A program made the position numbers and the translations under genes. From B1 sp034439755 (GTDB lineage Bacteria; Bacteroidota; Bacteroidia; UKL13-3): 64,000 bases of DNA. The notes under the pieces are model-generated. The model was not told the origin of the DNA and ran no database searches. It saw nothing but the letters and a program-made list of their open reading frames with translations. Of the stretch, positions 1-9,530 are shown piece after piece. How positions within the stretch are numbered: the stretch's first letter is position 1; every line of letters begins with the position of its first letter. The DNA lies in NCBI GenBank assembly GCA_034439755.1, contig JAWXAZ010000103.1, positions 17,898 to 81,897 on the forward strand, written 5' to 3'.

Positions 1-307
1 AGCAACAGCTTCGTCAAATTAAAGACTATAGCTATTGATGATATCATCGTTAGCTTTATCAAAAGAAAGCGCAAGCACTTTTATCTTGTTTAGCAGACCT
101 TCTTTTTTGGATATTTAATACCCTATCAGCGATTTTTTTTCTTTCAGCCACAGTTATCATCTAATTGTTTTTTTACAATTCGAATTTAAGAGAAATTCGA
201 CAATAAATCAACCAATTGAATTTAATACTGAAAGCATATTTGTTTCATTTTTCTAAACAGCTATTGCATTGGCATAATACGGGAAATTTTTAGGTCTGAA
301 CCAAAAA
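1..307. other. Left-edge segment without a confident gene
   Basis: No supported gene lies here. A plus-strand frame is open from base 1 to a TAG at 91-93 and could be the last 30 codons of a gene cut by the window edge, but it matches nothing I recognise. Two short minus-strand frames overlap it. The rest is AT-rich and holds one copy of the scattered motif GGTTCRRACC (293-302, minus orientation), next to the dapD stop codon. Confidence 0.4.
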
Positions 308-1120
308 TTAAACAGCTACATTATATTCTCTTAATGCATTGTTGAGGCTGGTCTTTAAATCGGTGCTGGCTTTGCGCTGACCAATTATTAAGGCACATGG
401 AACTTGAAATGAACCGGCGGCAAATTGCTTGGTATAGGAACCCGGAATAACCACCGAACGTGCTGGTACCCTACCTTTGTATTCTATTGGTTCAGGCCCG
501 GTAACATCTATTATTTTTGTGCTCATGGTAAGCGTTACACCTGCACCCAAAACAGCTTCTCGTTCAATATGCACACCTTCTACCACTATGCATCTTGAAC
601 CTATAAAGCAATTGTCTTCAATGATTACTGGAGCAGCTTGAACGGGCTCCAATACACCCCCAATGCCAACGCCGCCGCTCAAGTGTACATGCTTGCCAAT
701 TTGCGCACAACTGCCCACCGTGGCCCAAGTATCTACCATAGTACCTTCGTCTACATAAGCGCCAATGTTTACATAGCTGGGCATCAAAATGGTGCCTTTA
801 CTTAAGTATGCTCCATAACGTGCAACGGCGTTGGGCACTACGCGCACGCCAAGTTCGGCATAATTGGTTTTAAGCGCCATCTTATCGTGGTACTCCATTG
901 GCCCTACCGAATAAGTTTCCATTTTGCGAATAGGGAAGTATAAAATCACGGCCTTCTTGATCCAATCATTCACCTTCCACCCCCCGTCAATTGGTTCAGC
1001 CACCCTTAAAATACCCTTGTCTAATTTCTCTATAACTTCATTAATGGCCTGCTGAGTTGCCGCATCTGTTAGCAACGAACGATTATCCCACGCTTTTTCT
1101 ATTATTGATTGATGATCCAT
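308..1120 (-). CDS. dapD: 2,3,4,5-tetrahydropyridine-2,6-dicarboxylate N-succinyltransferase
   Basis: DapD transfers succinyl from succinyl-CoA to tetrahydrodipicolinate in the succinylase branch of meso-DAP/lysine synthesis in the cytoplasm. The protein shows the expected left-handed beta-helix region with family hallmarks such as MVDTWATVGSCAQIG, HLSGGVGIGGVLEPVQA and GSRCIVVEGV, and ends in the usual LREYNVAV-type tail. I chose the ATG at 1120, which gives 270 residues starting MDHQSIIEKAW and matches the normal length of about 270. The frame stays open to an earlier ATG at 1213, which would add 31 atypical residues. It is a single gene, divergent from the T9SS gene at 1254. dapB lies far away at 51.8 kb, so the lysine genes are dispersed. 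Confidence 0.96.
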   Translation of the reverse strand: MDHQSIIEKAWDNRSLLTDAATQQAINEVIEKLDKGILRVAEPIDGGWKVNDWIKKAVILYFPIRKMETYSVGPMEYHDKMALKTNYAELGVRVVPNAVARYGAYLSKGTILMPSYVNIGAYVDEGTMVDTWATVGSCAQIGKHVHLSGGVGIGGVLEPVQAAPVIIEDNCFIGSRCIVVEGVHIEREAVLGAGVTLTMSTKIIDVTGPEPIEYKGRVPARSVVIPGSYTKQFAAGSFQVPCALIIGQRKASTDLKTSLNNALREYNVAV

Positions 1121-1253
1121 TTGGCAATAATACAACTCATCTTTCATTCCCAATAGAAAGTGAATAAAATTTACCACAGAATTAAATTGTGGAGGGAAAG
1201 AAAATTGTTGCATGTGTTGTTAAAAATATGAAAAATTAGTAAATTCGGATGCT

Positions 1254-2738
1254 TTGATAAAATTAACATTTTCTATAATTCTCTTTTCTATCTATCAAAC
1301 AAATTTGTTTGGTCAAGTTTTTATTAAACCAAAGCAGGTATATTATTTTGCCGATACTATTCCCAATTCATATTATATTCAATCGATTTTTGTTGATGCC
1401 ATTTCTCCAGATTCAATGGCTTACCAATTAAATAAATTCCCTAACGAAAGTTGGCCAGATTACTCTTGTATGGGCATGAAAGAAGGGGTAATGGGAACAA
1501 CTGTTTTAAACCAAGGCAATAAACATTATATAATTACTGCTCTTTTAGATACTTTTTGCATTGATTATGGCGCTAAAGATACTTTTCTTATTTCAAGAAA
1601 TAGCCTTGCTGGATTGAAGGTCTATGGCATTCCAACTGTTAAACAATACAATTATTTATTGAATACATGGGACAGCATTTGGGAGATTTCCTTATTCACC
1701 ACCGACTTAAATAACAATCCAATAAAGGGTAATCCAATTAATCAATTGTATTGGCGATTTTCTGATTTTTTTGGGGTAATTGCTTTTCCTAATTTAAAGG
1801 GCTTTTATAATAAATTACAACAAAACAGACAACTTCATCTTATTGGGGTTTTAACCTATGAAAAAAGGTGTTTTGGTATTACAAATTTGAACCCGCAAGA
1901 GCTTGTTTCTCGATATATTGACCTTAATATTGGCGATGAATTACATGAACAGATGGTTGATTATAGTTCTCAATATTCAGAAACTACAGAAACCATCAGG
2001 AAAATTACACATAGAACGGATTCACCCAATTACATTATTTATACAGAAAAGCATTTTCAATATTATAGATACTTTAAAAGAAATGATGATAACAAGGATA
2101 CAATTTATGAAGTAAATAGAATTTTTGAAAGGGGATTTTGGGTCTATAAATTTGATACTAATTATACCTACTTTGACCCCAAAAGTCAATTTACATTATT
2201 ACCAGGCTATGTAAATACAACACCTTTTTATTATGAACGAAATAAGAATCTTTGGGTTTATATAGGTAGTTCTCCTTATTTTTTCATAAATTATTATTTC
2301 GAAGAAATCGATTCTTGTTGGAAAAGACGCCAACACTCTGTAGAACCTGCTGTAGAGTCTATTTTTTACAAAGGAATTGGAGGCCCTTATTACCATTTTT
2401 CATCGGGCTATTACAACAATTTATTGTATTATAAAATAAATAACCAGGTTTGGGGTACACCATTAATAAGTGGCATAGACAAACCTAATCCGAAATTAAA
2501 ATTTAATATTTTCCCCAATCCAGCAAATCAAATACTTTGGGTGGAAGTGCCAATTGGAACAAAGGGAAATTTCAACTTAATAGAAGCTAGCGGAGTAAAT
2601 TTGCTAAATCATAAATTCACTAAAAATTTTAACCTTAACCTAGGCAATTATAAAGCTGGTTTATATTTCGGATTGATTACAGATGAAGATGGAAACATGC
2701 TAGAAATAAAGAAAATTATTATTTCTCATGTCGATTAA
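1254..2738 (+). CDS. Secreted T9SS type A sorting-domain protein, function unknown
   Basis: This 494-residue protein begins with a signal peptide (about residues 1-20, hydrophobic FSIILFSIY, cleavage near LFGQ). It ends with a T9SS type A sorting domain of about 80 residues, recognised by FNIFPNPANQ, the NYKAGLYFGLI segment and the basic KKIIIS end. It should therefore cross the inner membrane by Sec and the outer membrane by the type IX system. The middle (about 30-410) is rich in Tyr, Asn and Phe and matches no family I recognise. The start codon is TTG; no in-frame ATG precedes the signal peptide. It is divergent from dapD and followed by ung. Confidence 0.8.
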   Translation: MIKLTFSIILFSIYQTNLFGQVFIKPKQVYYFADTIPNSYYIQSIFVDAISPDSMAYQLNKFPNESWPDYSCMGMKEGVMGTTVLNQGNKHYIITALLDTFCIDYGAKDTFLISRNSLAGLKVYGIPTVKQYNYLLNTWDSIWEISLFTTDLNNNPIKGNPINQLYWRFSDFFGVIAFPNLKGFYNKLQQNRQLHLIGVLTYEKRCFGITNLNPQELVSRYIDLNIGDELHEQMVDYSSQYSETTETIRKITHRTDSPNYIIYTEKHFQYYRYFKRNDDNKDTIYEVNRIFERGFWVYKFDTNYTYFDPKSQFTLLPGYVNTTPFYYERNKNLWVYIGSSPYFFINYYFEEIDSCWKRRQHSVEPAVESIFYKGIGGPYYHFSSGYYNNLLYYKINNQVWGTPLISGIDKPNPKLKFNIFPNPANQILWVEVPIGTKGNFNLIEASGVNLLNHKFTKNFNLNLGNYKAGLYFGLITDEDGNMLEIKKIIISHVD

Positions 2739-2818
2739 TCTTTATTTTTTTTAGGCACAAATCACAAAACTTATTTTAGACTTTTTTATACATAAGTTTA
2801 AAAATACAACACATAAAA

Positions 2819-3499
2819 TTGGAGCAATTAAATGAATTTTACTTAGAGGATTCTTGGAAGCAAGCAATGAGTGAAGCCTTTGCTAAACCAAGTTTTACAG
2901 CCTTACAACATTTTTTAAATGCGGAGTATAAAAACAATACATTATTCTACCCTCCTGTTTCAAAAATATTTGAGGCCTTTAATCGAACCCAATTTCATCA
3001 GGTAAAAATAGTATTGCTTGGTCAAGATCCTTATCACGGTTTGAACCAAGCGCATGGTTTAAGTTTTTCGGTGAACGAAGGCGTACCCTTTCCTCCTTCT
3101 TTGAAAAACATCTTTAAAGGTTTGCAGGTAGATTATCCTGATTATAAAATTCCTATTAATGGCAACTTAAGCAATTGGGCCAATCAGGGGGTATTGTTGT
3201 TGAATGCTACTTTAACCGTTAGGGCTGGCGAAGCCGGTAGTCACCAAAAAAAAGGTTGGGAGGAATTTACCGATGAAGCCATAAAGCAATTAAGCCTACA
3301 AAGGGAGCATTTGGTGTTTTTACTTTGGGGAAATTATGCGCAAAGTAAGTCGGACTTAATAAACACAAAAAAACATTTAACCCTGCAAGCCCCTCACCCA
3401 TCGCCACTTTCGGCCCACCGAGGTTTTTTTAATTGCAAGCATTTTAGCCAAGCAAATGCCTATTTAATAAGCCATCAAATTAGTCCAATTAATTGGTAA
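2819..3499 (+). CDS. ung: Uracil-DNA glycosylase, family 1
   Basis: Ung removes uracil from DNA by base-excision repair. At 226 residues it has the normal size. The catalytic water-activating motif GQDPYHG is at about 68-74, the Asn of the LLLNATLTVR strand near 129, and the HPSPLSAHRGF DNA-intercalation motif with catalytic His at about 193-203. The start codon is TTG at 2819, and the N-terminal residues (EQLNEFYLEDSWKQ) are typical of the family. It stands alone, 80 bp after the T9SS gene, and converges on the minus-strand operon that ends at 3620. Confidence 0.97.
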   Translation: MEQLNEFYLEDSWKQAMSEAFAKPSFTALQHFLNAEYKNNTLFYPPVSKIFEAFNRTQFHQVKIVLLGQDPYHGLNQAHGLSFSVNEGVPFPPSLKNIFKGLQVDYPDYKIPINGNLSNWANQGVLLLNATLTVRAGEAGSHQKKGWEEFTDEAIKQLSLQREHLVFLLWGNYAQSKSDLINTKKHLTLQAPHPSPLSAHRGFFNCKHFSQANAYLISHQISPINW

Positions 3500-3619
3500 G
3501 AGAATTTTAACAATTGAAATTTTTAATTAGACCAAAGGTATTTAAAGATTTCACAAGGGTAAATAAAACAAAACTACCGCATAAGAAAGCAAAATCTAAA
3601 TTGCACCATATTTTCGGCA

Positions 3620-4009
3620 TTACTCCTCTTCGTAAAAATCTATTAGCGACCCCATATACTCGGCCGTCCAACCGTCGGCAATGTCATTGTACTCATCGTC
3701 GGGAATATTGGTGTGGCGCACTTCTAAGCTAGTTCCTTGGTTATGCGGGTGCAACTTTAGGGTAACAATACTGGGTGATTCGGTTTCTTCCTCGCCAAAA
3801 TACCATTGTTGCACAATTTTTTTATTGGGTTCAAGCTCCAAGTTTTTGCCCAATATGCTACCATCCCACATAGAAAATTCTGCCCCAACCTCTGCCACAA
3901 AACTAGCTTGATCGCCAGTCCACAGCATCATGGTTGACTCATTGGTTAATGCCAAATAAACATCTTCTGGCGGTGCCGGAATGATGTAATACTTCTTTAA
4001 ATCTTTCAC
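3620..4009 (-). CDS. SRPBCC-fold protein (AHSA1-like)
   Basis: This small START/AHSA1-like protein has the pattern of an SRPBCC ligand-binding fold: KKYYIIPAPPEDVYLAL, LWTGDQ, FSMWDGSILGKNLEL, KKIVQQWYFGE and a C-terminal ADGWTAEYMGSLIDFYEE helix. The family binds small hydrophobic ligands or acts with Hsp90; the ligand here is unknown. A GTG start at 4009 gives 129 residues beginning MKDLKKYY, the usual N-terminus. A TTG at 4033 would add eight residues. It is the last gene of the operon that begins with the PqqD-like gene at 10.8 kb, 27 bp after the TPR gene. Whether it works with the others is not shown by sequence. Confidence 0.8.
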   Translation of the reverse strand: MKDLKKYYIIPAPPEDVYLALTNESTMMLWTGDQASFVAEVGAEFSMWDGSILGKNLELEPNKKIVQQWYFGEEETESPSIVTLKLHPHNQGTSLEVRHTNIPDDEYNDIADGWTAEYMGSLIDFYEEE

Positions 4010-4036
4010 GCCAGAAAGATAGGTGTTTCGCAATTA

Positions 4037-4645
4037 TTATTTAACAAGCGCTAAGCCTTCTAATGCAGAAGCATCGTCGGGCTTATTATTAAGCACATGC
4101 TGAAACAAATTTTTCGCTTCCACTTTGTTGCCCAAGTAATAATAACTCCAGCCTAATAACAACCCAGCTTCCCTATCGAATGGATATAAATTATACACTT
4201 CCTGCAAATATTTTTTAGCATTTGCATAATCCTTCCGGTAAAAATAAATGGAACCCAAATAGTAATTCGCCTTCGAATTTTTACCGTCCAATTTAAGAAT
4301 GTTTTTGTAAGCTTGTTCTACCGAATTCCATTTTTCTTGCGCAATCAATGGGTAAATTAGTCCCCAAAGCGGCTCGGTTGCCGTTGGTTTAAGCACCATG
4401 GCTTTTTGGTAATAGGTAACAGATTCGCTGTGTTTTTTTGAACTGTAATACAACCAACCCAATCGCAAATTTACTTCATAAACGGCAACATGCGTCTGGG
4501 CTTGCATGGCATTAATGGCTTCTGTATAACTACCTATTTTCTCTGCGGCATAACTCTTGGCAAACAGATCGCTGAGGTTTTGTGCTTGTAATTGCGCGCT
4601 GCCAATTAGCAGTAGGGCAAATAAGATTTTCTTTAAAGCTGACAT
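4037..4645 (-). CDS. Periplasmic tetratricopeptide-repeat protein
   Basis: A 202-residue protein with a clear signal peptide (KKILFALLLIGSAQLQAQ, cleavage near residue 21), so it is expected in the periplasm. The rest is TPR repeats, for example GWLYYSSKKHSESVTYYQKA, YLGSIYFYRKDYANAKKYL and GWSYYYLGNKVEAKNLF, each with the usual small/aromatic pattern. TPR arrays bind other proteins. The gene overlaps the preceding TPR/beta-barrel gene by 13 bp, suggesting coupled translation and a joint role at the outer membrane. No catalytic domain is visible. Confidence 0.85.
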   Translation of the reverse strand: MSALKKILFALLLIGSAQLQAQNLSDLFAKSYAAEKIGSYTEAINAMQAQTHVAVYEVNLRLGWLYYSSKKHSESVTYYQKAMVLKPTATEPLWGLIYPLIAQEKWNSVEQAYKNILKLDGKNSKANYYLGSIYFYRKDYANAKKYLQEVYNLYPFDREAGLLLGWSYYYLGNKVEAKNLFQHVLNNKPDDASALEGLALVK

Positions 4646-5958
4646 TTGATGGTAATAAAAAATAAATGGTTGTAATAATTATAAGTTTGATACGAAAAGG
4701 TATTGATTCCATTTTCTAGGGTATATCCACTTTCGCGCATTTGATATCGGTAACCTGGCGCAAGGGTATACCTGTTTTTTCGCAATGAAATATCCAATCC
4801 AGTCGACCATTTTAATGGGTCAAAAGTGTTTAGGGTTAAGAACCCAAGACGACCCATATAATTATTTAAACTACCTGCCATATAACTGGCCTCAATGATC
4901 CAATTGGCATTGGGGGCAAATCCAATTTTTTGTTGGTAAACAAAATTGTTCTGTCCATTAAGAATCGATAAACTGGCACTTGAATACCCAAATAGTTTGG
5001 AGTTGCCTAAAGGAAAATAAGTTATACCTGCCTCGGTCTGAATCCTAGGTAAAAAATCAAAATTTCCATAATTCAAAAACAAAATAGGCTCAATGTATTT
5101 GCTGCGTTTAGAAACATACATGCTTATAGAAATTGAATTGGTTTTTTCGCTGGTATCCATAATTGGAGCATTAGGCGGCGTAGGATTTATATTGCTATTG
5201 ATGTATGGGTGCGTAAAATTTTGATGATAGTATGCCATGCCAAATCCTGATCCCCATCCGTCTTTAAAATTCTTAGTCAAGCCTAAATTCAATTGCACAT
5301 TCAAGGTACTGTAATTTTTTTCCAAATCAGTTGCAAAGAATTGCAATTTAGAAAGTTGATTTGATTGGTACAAATTTCCACCCACATGCAAACGGGTATC
5401 TGGCGCAAGCAGCACCTCAAAATAAGCCCTAATATAATCCATGCCAGAGAAAAAATCGCCTGCAGCATACGGTCCTTGTTTCCTTAGGTTTACCCCATTA
5501 AAACTGCTTTCATTGTTGGTTAAAATTGCCCCACCTTCCAATTCAAAATTACTTAAACCTTTATGCAAAGCAATATGGTCTGAACCAATTTGCGGATGCA
5601 AAATCAAAAACATATTTGCCCTTTGAAATTGGGCAGTTTTTAACAAACATTGATAGGTATAAGTAAGCACATATTCTTCGGAAGGATTCATCTCTACGGC
5701 CTTATTAAAATGCATATACGCCGCTTCAAAATTACCCAACCTAAAATATGCAATTCCCAATCGAACACGCAAATAGTAGAAATCAATCTGTTCTTTCAAA
5801 GCTTGCTTTCCTATTCGAATTAGCGCCGCATTTTCTAAGTTATTAAAGTATTGATGCGAAAGGGAATCAACCTTTGCATAGCTAAGCTCTTGCGCATTAA
5901 CGGCGCTTTGGTTCAGACCGAAAAAAAACAGGAACAAACTTAAAATTAAGAAGCGCAT
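4633..5958 (-). CDS. Outer-membrane beta-barrel protein with N-terminal TPR repeats
   Basis: A 441-residue exported protein. A signal peptide (MRFLILSLFLFFFGLNQSAVNAQ) is followed by TPR-like repeats at about 30-140 (RVRLGIAYFRLGNFEAAYMHF, VEMNPSEEYVLTYTYQCLLK). From about 170 to the end there are alternating aromatic/polar strands ending in aromatic residues, as in outer-membrane barrels. It could be a YaiO-like barrel or a PgaA/BcsC-like TPR-barrel exporter; I cannot decide by eye. The ATG at 5958 was preferred to a TTG at 5964. It overlaps the upstream transporter-peptidase gene by 13 bp and the downstream TPR gene by 13 bp. In context it would be the outer-membrane part of the PqqD/ATP-grasp operon. 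Confidence 0.75.
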   Translation of the reverse strand: MRFLILSLFLFFFGLNQSAVNAQELSYAKVDSLSHQYFNNLENAALIRIGKQALKEQIDFYYLRVRLGIAYFRLGNFEAAYMHFNKAVEMNPSEEYVLTYTYQCLLKTAQFQRANMFLILHPQIGSDHIALHKGLSNFELEGGAILTNNESSFNGVNLRKQGPYAAGDFFSGMDYIRAYFEVLLAPDTRLHVGGNLYQSNQLSKLQFFATDLEKNYSTLNVQLNLGLTKNFKDGWGSGFGMAYYHQNFTHPYINSNINPTPPNAPIMDTSEKTNSISISMYVSKRSKYIEPILFLNYGNFDFLPRIQTEAGITYFPLGNSKLFGYSSASLSILNGQNNFVYQQKIGFAPNANWIIEASYMAGSLNNYMGRLGFLTLNTFDPLKWSTGLDISLRKNRYTLAPGYRYQMRESGYTLENGINTFSYQTYNYYNHLFFITIKCQL

Positions 5959-8087
5959 ATCCAACGCTCCTTTCTCTTGCCTTCTTGCAAAATAATTTCT
6001 TCCAAACCCTTTTCTCCTATATAAATTTGATAGCTATAATTTCTAAAAAGATACCCAAATATGCGTGCCTGCAAATGGGTGGTTAAATGCAATTTTGTGG
6101 CGTCTTTTATGGCATTGAGCTGGTTGTTAAATTTGGCCTCGGTAAACAAATAAAATGGCGCAAGCATATCTTGTAACCAAATAAAAACAGGGTAATTAAA
6201 ATGTATCAAAGGCAATTGATCTTTTATATGAATATTGGAATAAGCGCCTAGCAAAACCGAATAACAACTCATATAAAAGTGAAACAAATCACTGTTGCGA
6301 CTCCCTTCAAAATCGGTGAAATAAAATCGGGTACCATCGTTTACAAAATAGGCGTAACTTTTACTCTTCTTCTCATACAAATAACTGCGGTTATAAGCAT
6401 CTGTAAAAACCTCCCACTCAATTAACTCTTTGCTATTTTCTTTGTAAAAGCGCAGCACTTTGCCTGGAGGCAAATCAAAGGCTTGCAACAAAATTTGATT
6501 GGGTTCCACATTGCAAATAATTGCCTGTTCTTTGGGCACTTCAAATATTTTTAAGGCAATATGCTTGTCGTTTTCTTTTTCAATAAAATAAGAGATGGGA
6601 TAAGCTTGGGTAATGGCGCCAATTTCTGGCGAAAATTGCATTTGAAAATGCACATGCGGCTCTGGCGAACGTCCGCTATTGCCGCAATTTGCCAGCATAC
6701 TACCCTTTAACACATAATCGCCCACTGCCACTTTAAAAGAGTCTTTTTTGATGTGACTAATTTGAGAAAATAAGCCATCTAAATGATTAAGCACAAGTGT
6801 ATTTCCCCAATTTTTATGGGTGTCTACGGCACCAACATCATTGTCGTCTATGTGGTTCACAATTTCGTAAACATACCCATCGGCTGGAGCCAAAATAGGT
6901 TTGTTATACCCATAAAAATCGCTCACCTGCAAGCCTGGTTCTTGATAGGTTTTTTTCTGTTGGTCTACTATCACAAAATCGAGGGCTTTGCTCCAATCGC
7001 CCAGGTGCGTTATGGTGCCATCATAACCCTGACTCACCTGCCAATCGCCCCAAAAAGGCAAGGATATTTTCTTGAGGTGCCATTGGTTGAACCGAGACAA
7101 AGCATTGAGGTATTTATACACCGTTTTCTCTGCAGAATAATATTGAATGGTAACCAAGTGCAAGAATTGATGCAACCAACGTTGGTGCAAGGCATATAAA
7201 AATACGGTGGTTAATACACTAAATCCTAAAGTAAAGGTCTTTACATTAAGTCCTAAAAACAACCTATCAAATGCTATTTGAAGCAGCATTAAAACAGGTA
7301 TCATCATAAAACTAATGAGGTAAGAATAGGTATTGGGAATTAAATAAAATCCGCCAATGGCAATGGCAAAAAAGATGTAGTTTGACCCAACCAAATTTTG
7401 TGACAATAGACTAATGTTGGCACCAAAAAAACCATATACCCAAAAGGCCGTTGCAAAGCCCAAAAATGCGAGGGTAAAAGTTATCCTAGAAAACAAAAAT
7501 AAACCTATGGCAATGAGCATGCCCCCCAAGACTGAGTTCTGAAAAAACGTGGCCGCAAGGGTTCTAAAAAACACCCTTAAAAGCTCAGGCATTTCGGTTT
7601 CATCTAATAGATGCGGCAAGGCACTTGGATTGAGCATTGGTTCAGCCCTCACGAGCTGATTTAACTCAGAAGAAGCCAACATAACAATCCAATAACAGAC
7701 TAAAAAAGGAAAGCTTAAAAAGGGCAAACTTACCTTACTAAATGCACCTTGAAAAACGGCAGTTAATACCAACAAACTCACGTTGGCAATTACAAACAAA
7801 GCTATAAATGGCAAGTTTACTGTAAACGTAAAGGCCATAGCCAAGCCAAAAAGCAAGGCGTTAAAACCAAAAATTCCTTCTTGAATGTCCTTTCTTTTAA
7901 AGCCAAAAACGTGGGCCAAAACATTGACAAAAAGCACTGCCAAGAGTCCAAAAACTCCTATTTCTGGTGCAAAGAAACTCACCAATAAAATAATGCCTGC
8001 AAAAAGTTTGTTTAATGAAAAGAAAATTTGGCTATAGCTATTCAACATAGCATCTAGCCAATAATTCCAAGTATTTTCTTTTTTCAT
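5946..8087 (-). CDS. Urea-transporter-family membrane protein fused to an M23 peptidase domain
   Basis: The 713-residue protein joins two families. Residues about 10-310 resemble the urea transporter family: NSYSQIFFSLNKLFAGI, GIFGFNALLFGLAM and about ten membrane segments. Residues about 345-505 form an M23 (LytM-type) metallopeptidase with zinc ligands His361 (THLGDW), Asp370 (KALDF) and His480 of PHVHF, plus His445 (ISHIKK) and the APADGYVYEI and GNSGRSPEPH loops. The last 200 residues are unassigned. M23 enzymes cut peptidoglycan cross-links, so the domain should face the periplasm. No urease genes are in the window, so import of urea for ammonia is not indicated. It begins 9 bp after the decarboxylase gene and overlaps the OMP gene. 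Confidence 0.88.
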   Translation of the reverse strand: MKKENTWNYWLDAMLNSYSQIFFSLNKLFAGIILLVSFFAPEIGVFGLLAVLFVNVLAHVFGFKRKDIQEGIFGFNALLFGLAMAFTFTVNLPFIALFVIANVSLLVLTAVFQGAFSKVSLPFLSFPFLVCYWIVMLASSELNQLVRAEPMLNPSALPHLLDETEMPELLRVFFRTLAATFFQNSVLGGMLIAIGLFLFSRITFTLAFLGFATAFWVYGFFGANISLLSQNLVGSNYIFFAIAIGGFYLIPNTYSYLISFMMIPVLMLLQIAFDRLFLGLNVKTFTLGFSVLTTVFLYALHQRWLHQFLHLVTIQYYSAEKTVYKYLNALSRFNQWHLKKISLPFWGDWQVSQGYDGTITHLGDWSKALDFVIVDQQKKTYQEPGLQVSDFYGYNKPILAPADGYVYEIVNHIDDNDVGAVDTHKNWGNTLVLNHLDGLFSQISHIKKDSFKVAVGDYVLKGSMLANCGNSGRSPEPHVHFQMQFSPEIGAITQAYPISYFIEKENDKHIALKIFEVPKEQAIICNVEPNQILLQAFDLPPGKVLRFYKENSKELIEWEVFTDAYNRSYLYEKKSKSYAYFVNDGTRFYFTDFEGSRNSDLFHFYMSCYSVLLGAYSNIHIKDQLPLIHFNYPVFIWLQDMLAPFYLFTEAKFNNQLNAIKDATKLHLTTHLQARIFGYLFRNYSYQIYIGEKGLEEIILQEGKRKERWICAS

Positions 8088-8096
8088 TTAAACTTT

Positions 8097-9455
8097 CTAC
8101 AAATCAATCTTACTAAGATGAGCAGGCATTTCTTCGTAACGCAACATGGTTTCTAAAGATTCCTTGTTGCGAATTAAGTGTACTTTTTGATGCGCATCTA
8201 TCATCACCACATTAGGCCGCATTTGAATAAATTGCATCCACTGTGTCATGTTATACGCGCCAACTTTATGCACCACCACTTGATCGCCCTTGCTTAATAG
8301 CGGCAAGTTAACACTTTCTCTAATACAATCAATATTCATGCACAAAGGGCCGTAAACCACCATGTCTTCTGTGTGGTGCGAGAACTCTTGCGCAGGCGAA
8401 ATCTTGTGGTTATACCAAAAAGCAGTAAACAATAGGTTCACCCCAAAATCCATAATGGTTGCCCTTCTACCATCGCTTAACCGTTTGGTGGCAATCACAG
8501 AACCCAATAAATACCCTGCATCGTCTATCAAAGCCCTGCCTGTTTCTAAATACAAAGTTGGCAATTCATTCTGTTTGAACCCAAAATTTAAAATGGTGGT
8601 AGAAATTGCTTCGGCGTAATCTTCCATACTCGGAATAATATCTGGCCCTTGTAAATAACTTCCCTTTAAAGTATTGGCCGATGCAAACCCGCCACCCAAA
8701 TCGAGGTATTGAATGGCTTTGCTCCACTTATTTTTGATGTTCATAGCCAAATCGCACAGCTTCCAAGCAGCAGTAGCGTATGCACCCGCGCTTAACATAT
8801 AAGTTCCAATATGGCTGTGCAGTCCGTTTAACGCTAACAAAGGTTCACTCATTATTTTGTTAATGGCGTTCCAAGCCTGACCATTTTCATAATTGAAACC
8901 AAAGCGATCCCACATAGGGTAAACACCCACATCCATGTTAACACGAATGGCAACAGAGGCCTTCATTTTAAGCTTTTGAACCACTTCAATAAGCATGTAT
9001 AATTCGTCGAAATGATCAATGTGAATCATCGATTTATTTTGCACCGCCAAGCTTAAATCTTCTTCCGATTTATCGGGCCCATTAAAAATAATTTTGTTTC
9101 CCGGAACCCCGTTTCCTAGGGCTTTTTTATATTCAAATATTGAAACCACTTCGGCCCATGCGCCCTCTTGGTGAAATACATTACACACCGCATTGAGGTA
9201 ATTGGTTTTATAACTCCAGGCAAACTGCACCTTTGGATAACGTGTTTTAAACGCCCTTAATGCATTTTGGTAGTTTCTTCTAATTTGCTGTTCGCTAATT
9301 ACAAATAAGGGCGAACCATAATCTTTTAATAACTCTTTTACGGCTACACCTTCAATATGCGTAACAGGTGCATACTCTGTGCGTGTGCCGAATTTATTCA
9401 TGGTGCCGGTATTTAACTTTTGAATTACCGGTCTTTCGTATGTAAGTTTTGGCAT
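8097..9455 (-). CDS. PLP-dependent decarboxylase/racemase-fold enzyme, DAP/ornithine-decarboxylase family
   Basis: This 452-residue protein has the alanine-racemase-like barrel plus C-terminal beta domain of group IV decarboxylases. Visible residues include the PLP lysine at about K83 (FAWSYKTN), HSHIGT near 213, the phosphate-binding glycines of LDLGGGF near 254, ETGR near 304 (EPGR in LysA), Cys372 in GPLCMNIDC and GAYNMTQW near 399. All catalytic features of a working decarboxylase are present. The substrate is unknown: the region differs from standard LysA, and the neighbours (ATP-grasp, PqqD-like, M23 peptidase) suggest an amino acid or peptide conjugate. It is 75 bp after the ATP-grasp gene and 9 bp before the transporter-peptidase gene. 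Confidence 0.87.
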   Translation of the reverse strand: MPKLTYERPVIQKLNTGTMNKFGTRTEYAPVTHIEGVAVKELLKDYGSPLFVISEQQIRRNYQNALRAFKTRYPKVQFAWSYKTNYLNAVCNVFHQEGAWAEVVSIFEYKKALGNGVPGNKIIFNGPDKSEEDLSLAVQNKSMIHIDHFDELYMLIEVVQKLKMKASVAIRVNMDVGVYPMWDRFGFNYENGQAWNAINKIMSEPLLALNGLHSHIGTYMLSAGAYATAAWKLCDLAMNIKNKWSKAIQYLDLGGGFASANTLKGSYLQGPDIIPSMEDYAEAISTTILNFGFKQNELPTLYLETGRALIDDAGYLLGSVIATKRLSDGRRATIMDFGVNLLFTAFWYNHKISPAQEFSHHTEDMVVYGPLCMNIDCIRESVNLPLLSKGDQVVVHKVGAYNMTQWMQFIQMRPNVVMIDAHQKVHLIRNKESLETMLRYEEMPAHLSKIDL

Positions 9456-9530
9456 GTTAGAAATTTTATTTTTTATTATGAGTAGGCAAATTCATTCTTA
9501 ATTTATTAGCTATTTATCCTTGCAGAATTA

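Noticed and set aside
3514..3732. Small plus-strand gene after ung
   Set aside because: It overlaps the SRPBCC gene on the other strand, and its product matches nothing and looks like a shadow frame.
6783..7199. Plus-strand gene within the transporter-peptidase gene
   Set aside because: It lies fully opposite a well-supported gene and shows no domain.
5946..8087. Urea utilisation locus
   Set aside because: No urease or urea carboxylase genes are nearby and the transporter is fused to a peptidase.
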